From assembly GCF_032118995.1 (NCBI RefSeq), contig NC_092662.1:7006001-7070000 (forward strand): DNA of 64,000 bases, read 5' to 3'. The position numbers were made by a program, and so were the translations under genes. The stretch comes from Asterias amurensis (Eukaryota; Echinodermata; Asteroidea; Forcipulatida; Asteriidae). This document shows positions 20,048-31,850 of the stretch, piece by piece. Numbering within the stretch: the stretch's first letter is position 1; the number at the start of each line of letters is the position of its first letter. The notes under the pieces were generated by a model that was not told the origin of the DNA, searched no databases, and saw only the letters and a program-made list of their open reading frames with translations.

Positions 20048-21297
20048 TTTAGTTTGTAGGCTATTACACGAGATACAGCTAGGACGACTGTGTTGTACAA
20101 TAATATACAACATTCATTCACAGGTGCGTGTACTGTGATGTGTAGCTGCGTTTGTTGCTAACTAAAAAAAAGTATCTTCTGTAAACTAAATGCTATATAA
20201 TTACTATCCTCCATTCTTTATTCGAGGAAATTTTCATTATAATGGAACTAACCCCCTGTTATGCACTTATAGGAACACACATTCTACCTCTACTCAAGAC
20301 CCATGGTTGAGAAAGCCGATATGGATTAATAAAAATAAGTGTGTAAATACAAAAAAATACAGAAAAATAAATGAATCACGTGAGCCTAAACGATAAGGAT
20401 AAAACTGCCATTGCCACTGTCAAAAGACATTGTTGAGGCAATATATAGGCTATGTACAGTATACCGAGTTAAAGAACCACTTGTCGTAACCCCCCTTTCA
20501 ACCTTGATTTTGGCCTAAAGTTTTTTCCCTGTTTTTGTTGCTCGAAACAGAACAATTAGTCAAGAAAAAGAGATAGATTTTTTAGAATGGCTATAGTTTC
20601 CGTGTGGAGGGATGCGTCCGGGCTCGCCGGCTGCCGCATGGCCGGCGGCCCGACGGCTGTGTGTAGGCGCGGACCGCCCGGGTTGCTTTGCGCCCGTCAT
20701 GTGTGATGATCCCAGTATATTTTGTTGTCGTTGTTTACGTTTTCACATAATCCATGTACTTTACCTTATAAAATACAATGTAGGTATAGCTCCACGGAGA
20801 CGACAAAATTTCATTTCATTTGTAATTGAGGAACTCATACATAGAGCTCATGAGTGATGGCATTGTAGGTCCATAACTCCCTCCGACGAGAGGGTTTTGT
20901 GCCAGTTACATAAAAAAATATAAAATAAAGCAGCTATTAGGTCTATTATATCATGGATCGGTACCTCCATGATTATTTGGTCAATCGTGGAGGAAGATTC
21001 TAATTTTTTTTTATTATCTTACTGTGAATGATTCCTCTTTTTTTTTATCTAATTAGACACGACACAAATGTATGAAAATAAACTTCATAATTATCATGTT
21101 GTTATAAATTATCTAACAGGTTTTTCTCCATGTTCATCGGCAGTACTTTACAATTGTTTATGAGCTTGGCGTATTTTTCCACTGTTGATGGAGTGTCCCC
21201 CCCCCCCGGCCGTGAGCACCATCATCCCTGTTCAAGTTGAAGTAGTAAAAGAGTATGCTGATGCTGTATGTATCAAAGACATAGAGCTCTTTTGACG
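20048..21297. other. Intronic stretch with a GC-rich island
   Basis: Mostly AT-rich. 20608-20705 is a strongly GC-rich ~100-bp block (repeated CCGGC/GCCGG words) unlike its surroundings; no RNA or protein family recognised. Confidence 0.35.
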
Positions 21298-21907
21298 TTA
21301 AAGGAACACGTTGCCTTGGATCGGACGAGTTGGTCTATTAAAAGCGTTTGAAACCGAAATGCATATGGTTAGAAAGATGTTTTAAAAGTAGAATATACTG
21401 ATCCACACAAGTATCACTCAAAATTGTACGGTTTTCCTTTTACGTCGCGAACTATCACGGTCGGCCATTTATGGGAGTCAAAATTTTGACTCCCATAAAT
21501 GGCCGCCCAGGAAAAAATTCCCAATGAAAAAAATCAATGGGATTTAATGGGATCCCATTGAAAATTTGAATGGGATTAATGGGATACAATGGGATTGGGG
21601 TGGAATTTGGGACATCTTCAACCGGATCTAATGGGATCCACAGGGGATCCCATTGAATCCCCTTGAAACAATGGGATCCCATTGAATCCCATTCAAAATA
21701 TCAATGGGACTCAATGGGAATTTTTTCCTGGGCGACCGTGTTAGTCGACGAGGTAAAAAGAAATCCACGCAATTTCGAGGCATATTTGTGTAGATCATTG
21801 TATTCTACTTTTACAATATCTTTCTAACCATATGCATTTTATAACAAACGGTTACAGAACGCTTTTCAAAGACCAACTCGACCGATCCAAGGCAACGTGT
21901 TCCTTTA
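21298..21907. mobile_element. Palindromic MITE, TTAAAGGAACACGTTG family
   Basis: Ends TTAAAGGAACACGTTGCCTT and its mirror AAGGCAACGTGTTCCTTTAA; TTAA at both outer edges may be the target duplication. The arms fold through a central hairpin, TTTATGGGAGTCAAAATTTT and its complement. A second element (21507-21732) sits beside the hairpin. A half copy of the family is at 46389-46575. Confidence 0.75.
21507..21732. mobile_element. 226-bp nested element with CG duplication and GGATCCC-rich core
   Basis: Ends CCCAGGAAAAAATTCCCA and mirror TGGGAATTTTTTCCTGGG, flanked by CG on both sides. Because the host MITE is palindromic, its intact arm (CACGGTCGGCC) predicts GGCCGACCGTG at this point, which is recovered exactly by removing 226 bp plus one CG. 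The interior is made of AATGGGATCCCATTG-type words. Confidence 0.7.
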
Positions 21908-22465
21908 ACCACACATACATGATTGTACACGCACACACCGCGCGTGTGACGGAGGGCCTCATAGACCTTTTCGCAAATACTGGGGCGCGCGCGTAAAGCT
22001 TGGAATTAGGTGCATTGTGGTCTAGCTGGTAGCAAAATTTGATTCATATCTATCCCACAATGCACCTCATTCAACAGTCTGCGCTTGCGCATTGGTATTT
22101 GCGATAAGGTCTATTATTAATGCAGATGAACCTTCGGTGACCTTTCAGTATACAACCGCAAACGGCCAACTCGCAAAACCCTGAGTACGAATGAGTATTT
22201 CAACGGCTGTCCGTGCTGAAACGCATGAGGGCGACATTCAAAATCTATCTATGGAAATTTGCAAGCCTGGACCGTGCATGGATATTCGAATGATTTAGCG
22301 GCAAAAGTGTAATCGGTTTTTCACTATTTTCTCGGGACTCAGATGGCCGATCGATCTAAAACTTCTACAGGTTTGTCAGTTTATGTATATGATGGATTAC
22401 ATAAAGTGCTTACACTGCCAGCAACTATGTTATTGGTAAAACCAATTCTGTAACGTTCCTTTAAC

Positions 22466-22495
22466 TGATGTTCACGTTCACGTTCACGTTCACGT
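22466..22495. repeat. (TTCACG)n minisatellite
   Basis: About five units of TTCACG just upstream of regucalcin-like exon 2. Confidence 0.8.
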
Positions 22496-22628
22496 TGCTC
22501 GCGTAACATGCAGCTAAACCTCCCCACTGTCACTAACAGCTCAACAGTGAATGTTCAATCGGTTAAAATAATCAAATAACTATTCATAACTGTTATTTCA
22601 TGCTAACTTGTTCTTTCTTTTTACCCAG

Positions 22629-22811
22629 GTGAAATGGTAGGAACAGTTATTAAAACAAAGTCCGGCAAGATCATGTTAGCCTCCAAGTGTCGATTTGCAT
22701 ATCTCGATTGGTCAACCGGTGCATTGACAACAGTTGCCAATGTGGATAAGGATTTACCTAACAACAGATTCAACGATGGGAAATGTGATGCCAAGGGTAG
22801 ATTTTGGGCAG
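22629..22811 (+). CDS. Regucalcin/SMP30-like gene, exon 2
   Basis: Acceptor TTTTTACCCAG|G and donor GGGCAG|GTCAGT. Encodes residues 52-113, including the NRFNDGKCDAKGRFWAG block; Asn97 in NNRFNDGK corresponds to the substrate/metal-site Asn of SMP30 proteins. Phase 1 on both sides. Confidence 0.9.
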
Positions 22812-22932
22812 GTCAGTCATTTTTACATCAAGTCAAACATCATTTTGTTCAATTTATAAGTTATGATCATCAACTTGAAAAGGTTTCGCAATTGTGGTTC
22901 TCTTGTACCATTTGTGTCTTTAGGTTTTATAT

Positions 22933-24036
22933 TGAAGACACTGGACACTATTGGTAGTTGTCAAAGGCTAGTCTTCACAGTTGGTGTATCTCAACATATG
23001 CATAAAATAACTAACCTGTGAAAATTTGAGCTCGATTGGTCGTCGGAGTTGCGAGATAATAATGAAAGAAAAAAACACCCCTGTCACACGAAGTTGTGTG
23101 CGTTTGGATGGTTGATTTCGAGACCTCAAGTTCTAAATCTGAGGTCTCGAAATCAAATTCGTGAAAAATTACTTCCTTCTTGAAAACTGTGGCACATCAG
23201 AGGGAGCCGTTTCTCACAATGTTTTATACCATCAACCTCTCCCCATTAGTCGTCACCAAGAAGGGTTTTATGGCAATAATTATTTTGAGTAATTACCAAT
23301 AGACTGTGCAAGTCTCGCGCGCACCGGCGCGAGAAAACACGACAACTGAAGAACTTTATTTTTTTATGAATCAAATCTTTGCTTTAATTTATTCTTAATG
23401 CCGAATCTGAACAACAAAAATACCATATAGAACTTGTTTAAATTAGTTTTAGCAGTTTTAAACAAATACACAATTATCGGTTAAAGTCTATATATAGACA
23501 AAAGTAAAACTCTGGGACAAGGATGTTTGTTTGATCTTAAACTTTTTGAAACCCCTTTTGTAAATCTTCGCCCGAATGTGAAACTACTCAAAGCTGGTTT
23601 ATACGCGGACGCACGATGGTCGCAAGGGCGTTAGATAAACGCGTGACGCAGTTTAAAGAGGAAGCCGACGCCTAAACGACCAATGAAAAGGCTTTTCACC
23701 CCGCGCGACCAAAACAAGCGTCTGCGTAAGTTTCGTGATCGGAGATGGGCACAAATTCTTAATTTTTACACAAGTAACCTGACCCGAGGTCAAGTTTAAA
23801 TATCGGTTTTTCTTCGTTATTATGTTGACTTTATTTTTACTTTTATATATGATAGTAATTAGTATTACATTTTTAACAACATATGTCATTTTTATGGTCA
23901 TAAACTACATTAAACTAAAGTAATGGACAAAACAAAATCTCCCCAACGTAAAACTCCATAAGGTTGGGACCACAATGGTCCCGGAAGTTCAAATCCGCGC
24001 GAGACTTGCACAGTCTATAGTGTCCACTGCCTTTAA
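22933..24036 (+). mobile_element. TTAAAGACACTGG-family MITE, copy 2, with nested insertion
   Basis: 22933-23300 and 24017-24036 together make one ~386-bp MITE; the right 20 bp (ATAGTGTCCACTGCCTTTAA) was separated by the element at 23301-24016. Confidence 0.75.
23301..24016. mobile_element. 716-bp TIR element inserted in MITE with AT duplication
   Basis: Termini AGACTGTGCAAGTCTCGCGCG and its mirror. Flanks are CCA-AT on the left and AT-AGTGTCC on the right; the MITE consensus CCAATAGTGTCC is restored by removing the element and one AT. A 2-bp AT duplication fits ISL2EU-like elements in my memory of that group. No transposase frame is present. Confidence 0.65.
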
Positions 24037-25400
24037 AACCACATGGATTAAAGATGACTATGATAGAAAGCTCCCCCTCAAAATTATAACTTGCTGAGAT
24101 GTTGCAGAGAAATGAATAAATCACTTTCACACACACAAAATCAGTGAAACGAAAGTTATTTTAGCATTTACAACGGATTAACACGACTCTTCCGAAAGCA
24201 TTGCTGTGTGGTTTGTGATTAATGAAGCTGAAACTTCTAAAGGTAAATTATATTACACTAGCGGGATGCCGCGCTTCGCGCGGCACCCCGCTAGATGAGG
24301 AGGATTCTAGTATACAAATGTTGTAAAAGGTAATGTGGGGGCAAGGGAGGTATTCTTACAGGTAATAATCATTTCGTAGGATTGGATTAGAAATTGTATT
24401 TATAATCGGTATGGAAATTTGTCATTAATGTTGTATTTTGATAAAAATTAATTGTTGAGCGTGCACAACTTAGTTGCGAAACGTCGCGACGCGTCGCCTC
24501 CCCTCCTCACCTTCTCTCTTGCGTTCTCCAACTCAAGGAATTGGTGTTCGTTTCTGGAATTGAGCTTTAATATTGGGGATGGGTATACTTGGCAATGATG
24601 GTAATTGGCATGATATGTAGGGTATTTCGTAATATTTTAGTGTTGATCGAGCGGGCCAACGCATTATCCGTAATGTGGATTATGTTTCGCGTCATTTACG
24701 CATAGTTTTAATTCAATCGGCTTTTGTCATTGTGTCAATTTTATCCACTGCACTGAGTATTTCCCAGCTAAGATGACTGTAAGGGTAATAATGCTTAGTC
24801 GACTAAAAATATAGCACGTACACTGCTCCAATGACACACTTATTTTATTGTGTTGAGCACATTTTGGTATAATTCAGTTACACGGATTTGAGTGGTCTAA
24901 GTCTGGTCTCCCCCCTCAACAATAATCACCGCTGCTAATAGCACAGGAGAAATCCGACTAAAAAGGCTTGTATGAAAGTGGTACCCTCTTCTAAAACAAA
25001 CTCATAATCACAGCCACTAATAGCCACGGAGTTTATCTGACTGAAAAGGAAGCTTCGAAGAAGTTCTGGTATACAGCAGATAAAAAAAAACCGCGCCAGT
25101 TGGTATGGACTTTAACGACAAAGTCAATTTCTGCAAATTGTATTGAAAATAAATATATTTAATGATTGGTTGCTATAACTGTTGAATGATTTTTGCTTTG
25201 TTTCCAATGACGTGTACACGATTTTAGTCTAAGGCCCCATTCATAGTGATTTATTGAGCGTACGTCCAACGACGCATACAAAGTTGTCCGAGCACCAAAT
25301 AAAGCGAGTTTTCGGAACATGCTGTGCAACATCTAATCTACTGTTTTTACCACCGCTTTTGGGAGTAACAGAGCGTCGGCCTCATTAATTTTTAGTTTAT
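24037..25400. other. Intron 2 sequence, repeats only
   Basis: Includes a strong 37-nt hairpin at 24258-24294 (CTAGCGGG…CCGCGCTTCGCGCGG…CCCGCTAG, one mismatch) with a UUCG-type loop. No gene seen. Confidence 0.4.
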
Positions 25401-26640
25401 TGTCATATCAATTAATGTAAACTTTCTGGTCAACATCCGCCGGGGCGCGCGCCCCGCGTGACGAAGTCTCCTGATAAAACATCCAATTTTATAATCATGT
25501 TATCATAATTATCTGTGGAACCCTATACAAACTAAACTAATAGAAACGGTAATTTTATTGTCAGCTACCCCTACTTCCTCTCACTTAATTCACTTGCAGA
25601 AAACATTTGCCTTGTTGTTTTAATTCGTAAAAAGTACCCGATTCAGCTGCACATGAGAGCTCTTTCGATAACAAAACCCGACGGCCGATTGCTTAATACA
25701 AAAAGGATTTGGCAAAATCTACATCCCGAGTCCTAACCAAACTGCGTTCTAACAATTTTGTTGCTTCAGAACTTTGAATGGAATGTTCGTTTACAGCTTC
25801 AAAACAGCCGTTGATGTTTCACAAAGTTCGTAACCATGAAAGCATACTATTCTTAAACGGTGATTTCATGTACTCTTTTGTAGGTTTAACTGGAAAAACC
25901 TATACAATGTATATGAAAAGAATCAGTAATGCATTTACTTTCTTTTTGAAAATGTTTCAACTTTTGCGTGTATACGTTCTGTGTGTGGGAGTGACATTAT
26001 GGACTGTACCACTAATGGTGCAGAGTTAAATGGAACAAATAAAGTTTCACAACAACGGGTTGCTGTTTGATGCGTTTAAGAAATGCTGGAAAGTTGGGTA
26101 GGCCTACATGAGTGACTTAATTGTAATAAACACATATGTAACAGATGCATGTATTAAAGCCTAATGTTTTTTATTTAACACCCGAAATTAAACCCCCCTG
26201 TACAAAATGGTATATACACAATGCCATTTACCCCTCTGCGAAACATCAACGAGTCACTCTGGAATGTTAATGGGAGTCCGAGGTTGCCACCCACTTCAAA
26301 CCTAAAGAGGTGGCTCTGTGTGCAGCCTACAGCTCCCCCCTTAGACACCAACAGGTGGCCCATATCAAAACCAGACAACCACAGAGGTGACTCTGTGCGC
26401 AGCCTATGGCTTCCCCCTTCGACCAACAGGTGGCCCATATCAAAACCAGACAACCACACATGTAAGGAGATATCGCTCGTGACTCAAGCCAATCAGACAA
26501 CTCGTAAGAGGGAGTTCGGTGCAGGGTTTTGTAGACTTGCAACCCGACGTCTGTAACGATACAACCGTGTTGGATTCCACAAGGATTCCATGCCACTGGA
26601 CCTTCTAATTTTCAATCCAAGATGGCGCAGGTTACGCATT
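25400..26640. repeat. Dispersed repeat also present at ~42.8-44.5 kb
   Basis: Segments such as GTAAACTTTCTGGTCAA, TACAGCTTCAAAACAGCC and GGATTTGGCAAAAT recur in the same order at 42830-44460. Within it 26310-26457 holds two tandem ~73-bp units (AACAGGTGGCCCATATCAAA, CCAGACAACCACA). No coding function recognised. Confidence 0.5.
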
Positions 26641-27730
26641 TAATAGTATAGATACATCTTCATTCACAATGTTGAGTAGGCAATCATGTCAAGGCAACAA
26701 TCTTGGTCTACAAAAAGTACCAAAACCTTTCGAGCACACCCACATTTTCTTTTGGTCTGTTGTTACTTTAAACTATAAACACTGATCTGGCAAATAGTCA
26801 AACATTCATAATCCTCATGCATCCTGCTCACGACCAGTGTTAACATTAATGTATCAAATTCAAACTGCTTACTAAAATAACAAGGGGCCGTCTTCATGAA
26901 CAAAGCAGGCATGAGGCGATGACGTAGTGGCGCGGTCCGCTTAACCAATGAACAATAGCCACACCGTGTCTACTCAACATGACCCTGTCTACTCAGGGAT
27001 CGGGTTGTAAAAGCCAAGCTGCACTTTGTGTTTATACTGTTTGTTTGTAAACAAACTGTAAGGGATGCACGCATGGTTCCCGTGTTCCATAAACCTGATT
27101 AAGTATGCACTTAATCTTCATATAGATTCCTCTAACAAAGCAATATGCCTGTTGGTCATGATGACACGGACTCTCTGAATGCTAATCTTACGTTCGATTT
27201 TTGACCACTATTTACGAATACATAGTCTGAATACAGTCTTATTTGTCATATACACTCATGAAGAATTGTAAAAAAAAAAAAAAAAAATGGGTTCAGCGAA
27301 TTACCTTTTCTACGGCTCGAATTAAAACTAACTCGGAAGGTCACGTGATTATTCTAACCACTTTGTGGTACAAACTATCACGCGACATACGGTTTTTGAA
27401 AAATGCCCAAAAAGGGCTAAATTTGATGATTATTTTAGGGACACTGCTCTTCTCCATTCATGGAAGACCTGTGAAGTCATATCTTAGTCTATTTTGTAGT
27501 CCAATTCAGCCGGTGTGCCCCTTTAACTAGAGAGAAACATCAAGCACAGCTGAATAAATTGAGCCCCAACATAGTACACAAATAAATCAAGGGCAAGATG
27601 TCAGCAAAAAATAATGAAATAAATTATGGATGTAAGTTAATCTATTATTTTTATAGCATAAAGAATAGGAATGATTGCATTATTTTGAACAAATATATCA
27701 ACTTGCGCTACCTAACTTTATACAACATAG
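26641..27730. other. Intron 2, no feature recognised
   Basis: AT-rich, one poly-A tract at about 27270-27287, no convincing gene. Confidence 0.35.
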
Positions 27731-27946
27731 GAACCATGGGGCCTGAGTCAAGTCCTGCCGTCGTCCTACCAAAACAGGGCTCCCTCTTTTGTCTACATCC
27801 TGACAAGTCAGTCACAAAACATGCTGAAGACCTAGACATCTCCAACGGGATTGCATGGAGTCTTGATAATAAGATCATGTACTACATTGACTCCCTAACC
27901 AGGATGATTGAGGCATTTGACTTCAATCTAGAAACTGGTGAAATAA
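27731..27946 (+). CDS. Regucalcin/SMP30-like gene, exon 3
   Basis: Acceptor TTTATACAACATAG|G, donor ATAA|GTAAGT. Encodes residues 113-185 with DLDISNGIAWSLDNKIMYYIDS: Asn151 in SNGIAWS is the conserved metal ligand equivalent to Asn154 of the human protein, and the MYYIDS strand is typical of the propeller. Phase 1 on both sides. Confidence 0.9.
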
Positions 27947-28100
27947 GTAAGTAACCACAAGTGTTCATTGGTTGTCAGTATAATAACACTGGGTTCTTGG
28001 ATAGCAATTTATCACATCCCGTAGGTTGGGGTATCAAAGTAGTGCTCATCAGTGCTCATTATTTGTTTTTAACAGGATAGGCAGAGCTATGTTTTAATAA

Positions 28101-28648
28101 CAATAATAATTGTGGCTTCTTATATAGCGCACATGTGTCCGTCACTCAGTGATCTCCTGGCACTGGTAACATACAGTATTTCCTGCATGATTTGGGACCA
28201 TGTTTTTAAATAATGATGAGACCTAATCCTGATACTGCATGTAATGTTTGTACAAGGTGTGCGCAATTAGCTACCGATCGGACCAGGAACACCGGGGCGA
28301 ACCCCTTCTCTTTTTGATAAGTGCACTGGGTTCTTTAACATGCATTACATAACACATGGGACCAACGGCTTAACGTCTCATCCGAAGGATGAAGCAATGG
28401 TAAAGTGTCTTAAATTATGAGACTCTTGCATGTATGCAGCCACTGCCGGAATTACTGTGGCAAACCCCTTCACTTCACAGGACGTACAGCTTTACGTCCC
28501 ATCCAAATAAGGAAACAATTATGAGAGGTCAAGTGTCTTCCATGGGGACACAAAGTGCCACAAACGGGACTCGAACCCACACTCTTCTGACCAGAAACAT
28601 GAAAGCTTGAGTCCAGTTCGCTTGAACGCTCGACCATGACATCCCAGT
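28101..28648 (-). mobile_element. tRNA-derived SINE-like repeat
   Basis: Read on the minus strand, it begins with a tRNA-like head containing the B box GGGTTCGAGTCCC (28563-28575 on +), then a body with GTCCCCATGGAAGACACTT, and ends near 28110 with GCGCTATATAAGAAGCCACA followed by ATT repeats. This layout matches tRNA-derived SINEs common in marine invertebrates. Confidence 0.6.
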
Positions 28649-28676
28649 TATTTTGGAAATTAGTTATACTAGTAAG

Positions 28677-28843
28677 GGAATAAAAGGGTAGCGACTCGTT
28701 CTTAAACTGCCGTTTAAAACCAACAGGACGGGGCCGTACGATAAAGGCCCTCGCCTTCGGCTCGGGCCTTTATCGTACGGCCACGACCCTGCAAGGTTTT
28801 AAACGGCAGTTTAAAAACCGAGTCACTGCTCTTTTATTCCATT
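28677..28843. mobile_element. Foldback MITE with GC-rich hairpin centre
   Basis: Nearly perfect inverted repeat: GGAATAAAAG, CTTAAACTGCCGTTTAAAAC and CCGTACGATAAAGGCC(C) are all mirrored around a central CTCGCCTTCGGCTCG. Confidence 0.7.
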
Positions 28844-29096
28844 CATAAATGCGTTTTTGATTAAAAGACGTAATAAAGTATGAAACTATGTAAAAACTTA
28901 TCCGTTTTCCTACGTCCTTGAGCACTGAGACAGTTTTCGGATATGCATTCGTGTGCGTAGTATGCGTATCCGAAAACAACCAGTTATAAACAGCATTATC
29001 AACCGTTTAAACACCCCACGTGATGCGCTCTCCACCAATAAGAATAGACAAACTGTTTGAGATATTTATGAATGATGCTTTATAAATATGTTGTAG

Positions 29097-29228
29097 GTAA
29101 TCGACGACCAGCTGTTAAGCTTACGGATGAGGAAGGTTTGCCAGACGGTATGTGTATGGACACTGAAGGAATGCTGTGGCTAGGATGCTACAGCAGTTCA
29201 AGAGTGAATCGCTACAACCCTATCACAG
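29097..29228 (+). CDS. Regucalcin/SMP30-like gene, exon 4
   Basis: Acceptor ATGTTGTAG|G, donor CACAG|GTTTGT. Encodes residues 185-229 with EEGLPDGMCMDTEGMLWLGC: Asp201 in LPDGMCMD is the conserved metal ligand equivalent to Asp204. A complete Glu/Asn/Asp ligand set across exons 1-4 argues for a functional enzyme. Confidence 0.9.
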
Positions 29229-29431
29229 GTTTGTATTTAAACTTTCAGAAACTCCAGTCAGGTATGAGGCTTTGTTTTTGAAAGGCCCAGGGCACAAGGG
29301 CATTTTCTGATTGGTATGGGAATTGTGAATTTCTATGGGAGGATTTTAAGGGGCACCAAGGCAATGACCAGGGCAGCGGAGGCGATGGCCTCCATCAAGT
29401 AATATGCCTGCCAGATAGCTTTCGACTTTCG

Positions 29432-29812
29432 ACTTTTATTAGCATAAAACCTTACTTACTAAAGTGTGAGAAACTTCTCCCTCTGAAGTAACGTTATAGT
29501 TTTCGAGAAAGAAGTAATTTTCCACAAATTTGATTTCTAGACCTCAGAATTAGATTCTGAGTTTAGGTATCGAAATCAAGCATCTGAAAGCACACAACTT
29601 CGTGTGACAAGGGTGTTTTTTTCTTCCGTTATTCTCTCGCAAATTCCGAGTTCAAATTTTCAGAGGCGTGTTATTTTTTTATGCATATTGAGATACACCA
29701 AGTGAGAAGACTGATCTTTGACAATTACCAATAGTGTCTAGTTTTACTCGTCCAAGGTTTTATGCTAATAATTATTTTAAGTAATTACCAATAGTGTACA
29801 CTGCCTTTAAAG
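29432..29812 (-). mobile_element. TTAAAGACACTGG-family MITE, copy 3, rearranged
   Basis: 29432-29742 is a minus-oriented partial copy (GACAATTACCAATAGTGTC at its end). It is followed at once by about 70 bp of the opposite end in the other orientation (TTTTATGCTAATAATTATTT to CACTGCCTTTAA). Confidence 0.6.
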
Positions 29813-30404
29813 AGTGAAGCTGTTGGTTTTGGGGGCTGGGGGGGGGGGGGGGTCGTGCACGCTCAGCATTATCAAAATATTGGGAAAGAACCATATTTTA
29901 TTTGGGTATTGAACCCTTCCAGTGTACAAAAGCACCTAGTACTCGGTCCTTTCCAGAGACGGGGAAACACCTCAGGTATATTGTACTCATTGTAGGAGTC
30001 AGTTTGAATTCATTAATTAGCAGCGGGGACCACAACAACTTTAATAGTTGCATCTGGGATATAAGAAATTGAGTTTTCTGTCCTCCTGAATTTGGAACAG
30101 TTCCCTCGCGAACTTTATAAAGGGCACATCAGAAAAAAACATGACCTTTAAGGCCAAGTCACCCTGCAGCGATAACGAACACGATACGATCACGACGCAA
30201 ATAGAACGCATTCTATTGGTTGATAGCGAATTCTGTGTGGAGCAAGTCAACCAATAGAATGCGTTCTCTTTACGTTGTGATCGTTATTGCTTTCGTTACC
30301 GCTGCAGTGTGACTCGGCCCTTACTGTGGTTTCTTTAAAATCTCAAATCGATTTAAAAGCATGGACTCTTTTTTATATATTTTTGTTTACTCGAAATTAT
30401 TTAG

Positions 30405-30613
30405 GTGAGAAGCTCCAAACCGTCATGTTTCCAGTAACCAACATAACTTCCTGTTGTTTTGGGGGACCTAACCTGGACGAACTCTACGTGACTTGTTCTC
30501 GAGCAGGAATCAGCGATGAAATCGTGAAAAACGAGCAACCCTTGGCTGCTTCGATATTTAAGGTCACAGGATTAGGGGTCACTGGATTCGCTAGTAATGA
30601 ATTTGATGATTAA
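30405..30613 (+). CDS. Regucalcin/SMP30-like gene, exon 5
   Basis: Acceptor GAAATTATTTAG|G; encodes the last blade (residues 229-297) with FGGPNLDELYVTC, a signature of SMP30/gluconolactonase C-termini, and ends GFASNEFDD-TAA. The sum of the five exons is 894 nt with no stop or frame break. An AATAAA lies at 30841-30846, giving a 3'UTR of about 250 nt. Confidence 0.9.
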
Positions 30614-30840
30614 TAAACTAATCAATTGAATGAAATATGAAACCTTTTTTGTTATGAATTAATTAAGTAGATTGTCTTTACCAATAATGTACAGGGAATT
30701 ATGGGGTTTTTGTTTTCGCTGTGAATGGTTCCGTTGTGTGTTTTTTTGGTACGGGCCACTTAAAGGGTGTGCACAGCATTGTTAAGATTGGAAATAAGAA
30801 TGTTTACAGATTCGCTCATAACTTACAAAAGATGGTATTG

Positions 30841-30846
30841 AATAAA
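30841..30846 (+). terminator. Polyadenylation signal of regucalcin-like gene
   Basis: AATAAA 228 nt after the stop codon, the first canonical signal downstream. Confidence 0.6.
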
Positions 30847-30996
30847 GTAATTTAATTTGCTTGAAATGCTTCAGTTTGTGAAAAAACGGGAACAATTAGT
30901 TTGGATCTGGCAAGTTCAATACCTGACAACAGATAGGAAGGATGTTTACTATTTTCTTTTCACTCAAATGACAGCCTCAACTTCCACATATCTGTT

Positions 30997-31660
30997 TAGT
31001 CACATTAAATAGTGTATGTAACTGTTGTAGGACAAAAAACACAATGTCCACAGATTTACACTAAACTTACACAGTTTGAAGATAATGATATCAGAAAGCT
31101 TTCTTGAAAACATTACGTGCTGAGGTGCTGTAGCTTTTGGGAAATGAGTAAAACAATGTCATGAAAATTATTTTAAGCATTTACAAACGTATTTTCATGA
31201 CATTGTTTTACTCATTTCTCAAAAACTACAGCACCTCAGTAAGTAATATTTTAAGGGAAGCTTTATCTTCAAATGGACATTTTGAAAAAGTACTCAAATC
31301 CTTTAAAGGGTTTGGGTACTTTTGTTAACTCAAAAACACTTTGTCCACATATAAACATTAAACTTAATACACGGTTTGGAAATAATGTTGGTAGAACGCT
31401 CCTCTTAAAAGGTTACTTGCTGAGGTGATGTAATTAATTTTTTTTTTTAGTAAAACAAGCCAGGAAATTAGTTTTCTCTCTAAAGGCAAACATTATTTTA
31501 GCATGTCAAACGTATTTTGGTGACATTGTTTTATTCATTTCTACAGCACCTCAGCTAGTAATATTCTAAGGTTGGCGTTCTACTAAACATTATCTTCAAA
31601 CGGTGCAAGTTTAATGTAAATCTGTGGACACTGGTTTTTGTTTGTTTTTCTTTTGTTTTT
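30997..31660. mobile_element. Two adjacent palindromic MITEs (GCACCTCAG family)
   Basis: About 31020-31285 and 31300-31640 each fold on themselves: TCCACAGATTTACACTAAAC is mirrored by GTTTAATGTAAATCTGTGGA, and GCTGAGGTGCTGTAG by CTACAGCACCTCAG. Part of the family recurs near 11190-11345, 47690-47880 and 61118-61188. Confidence 0.6.
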
Positions 31661-31850
31661 CTTTTACAAAACAGGTATACGTGATAACCACTATGACAAT
31701 TAATGGTAAAACAAACCTTTGGTAAGAAGCATCCAACAGCGTTTGGTGGTATACATCATCTTAAACAAAAATTCACTCTGAAGTGATTTAGTGATGTACT
31801 TAAATAATTGTTTTTTTATATCTCGTAATGGTTTTCTGTAGTTTTAAAAA

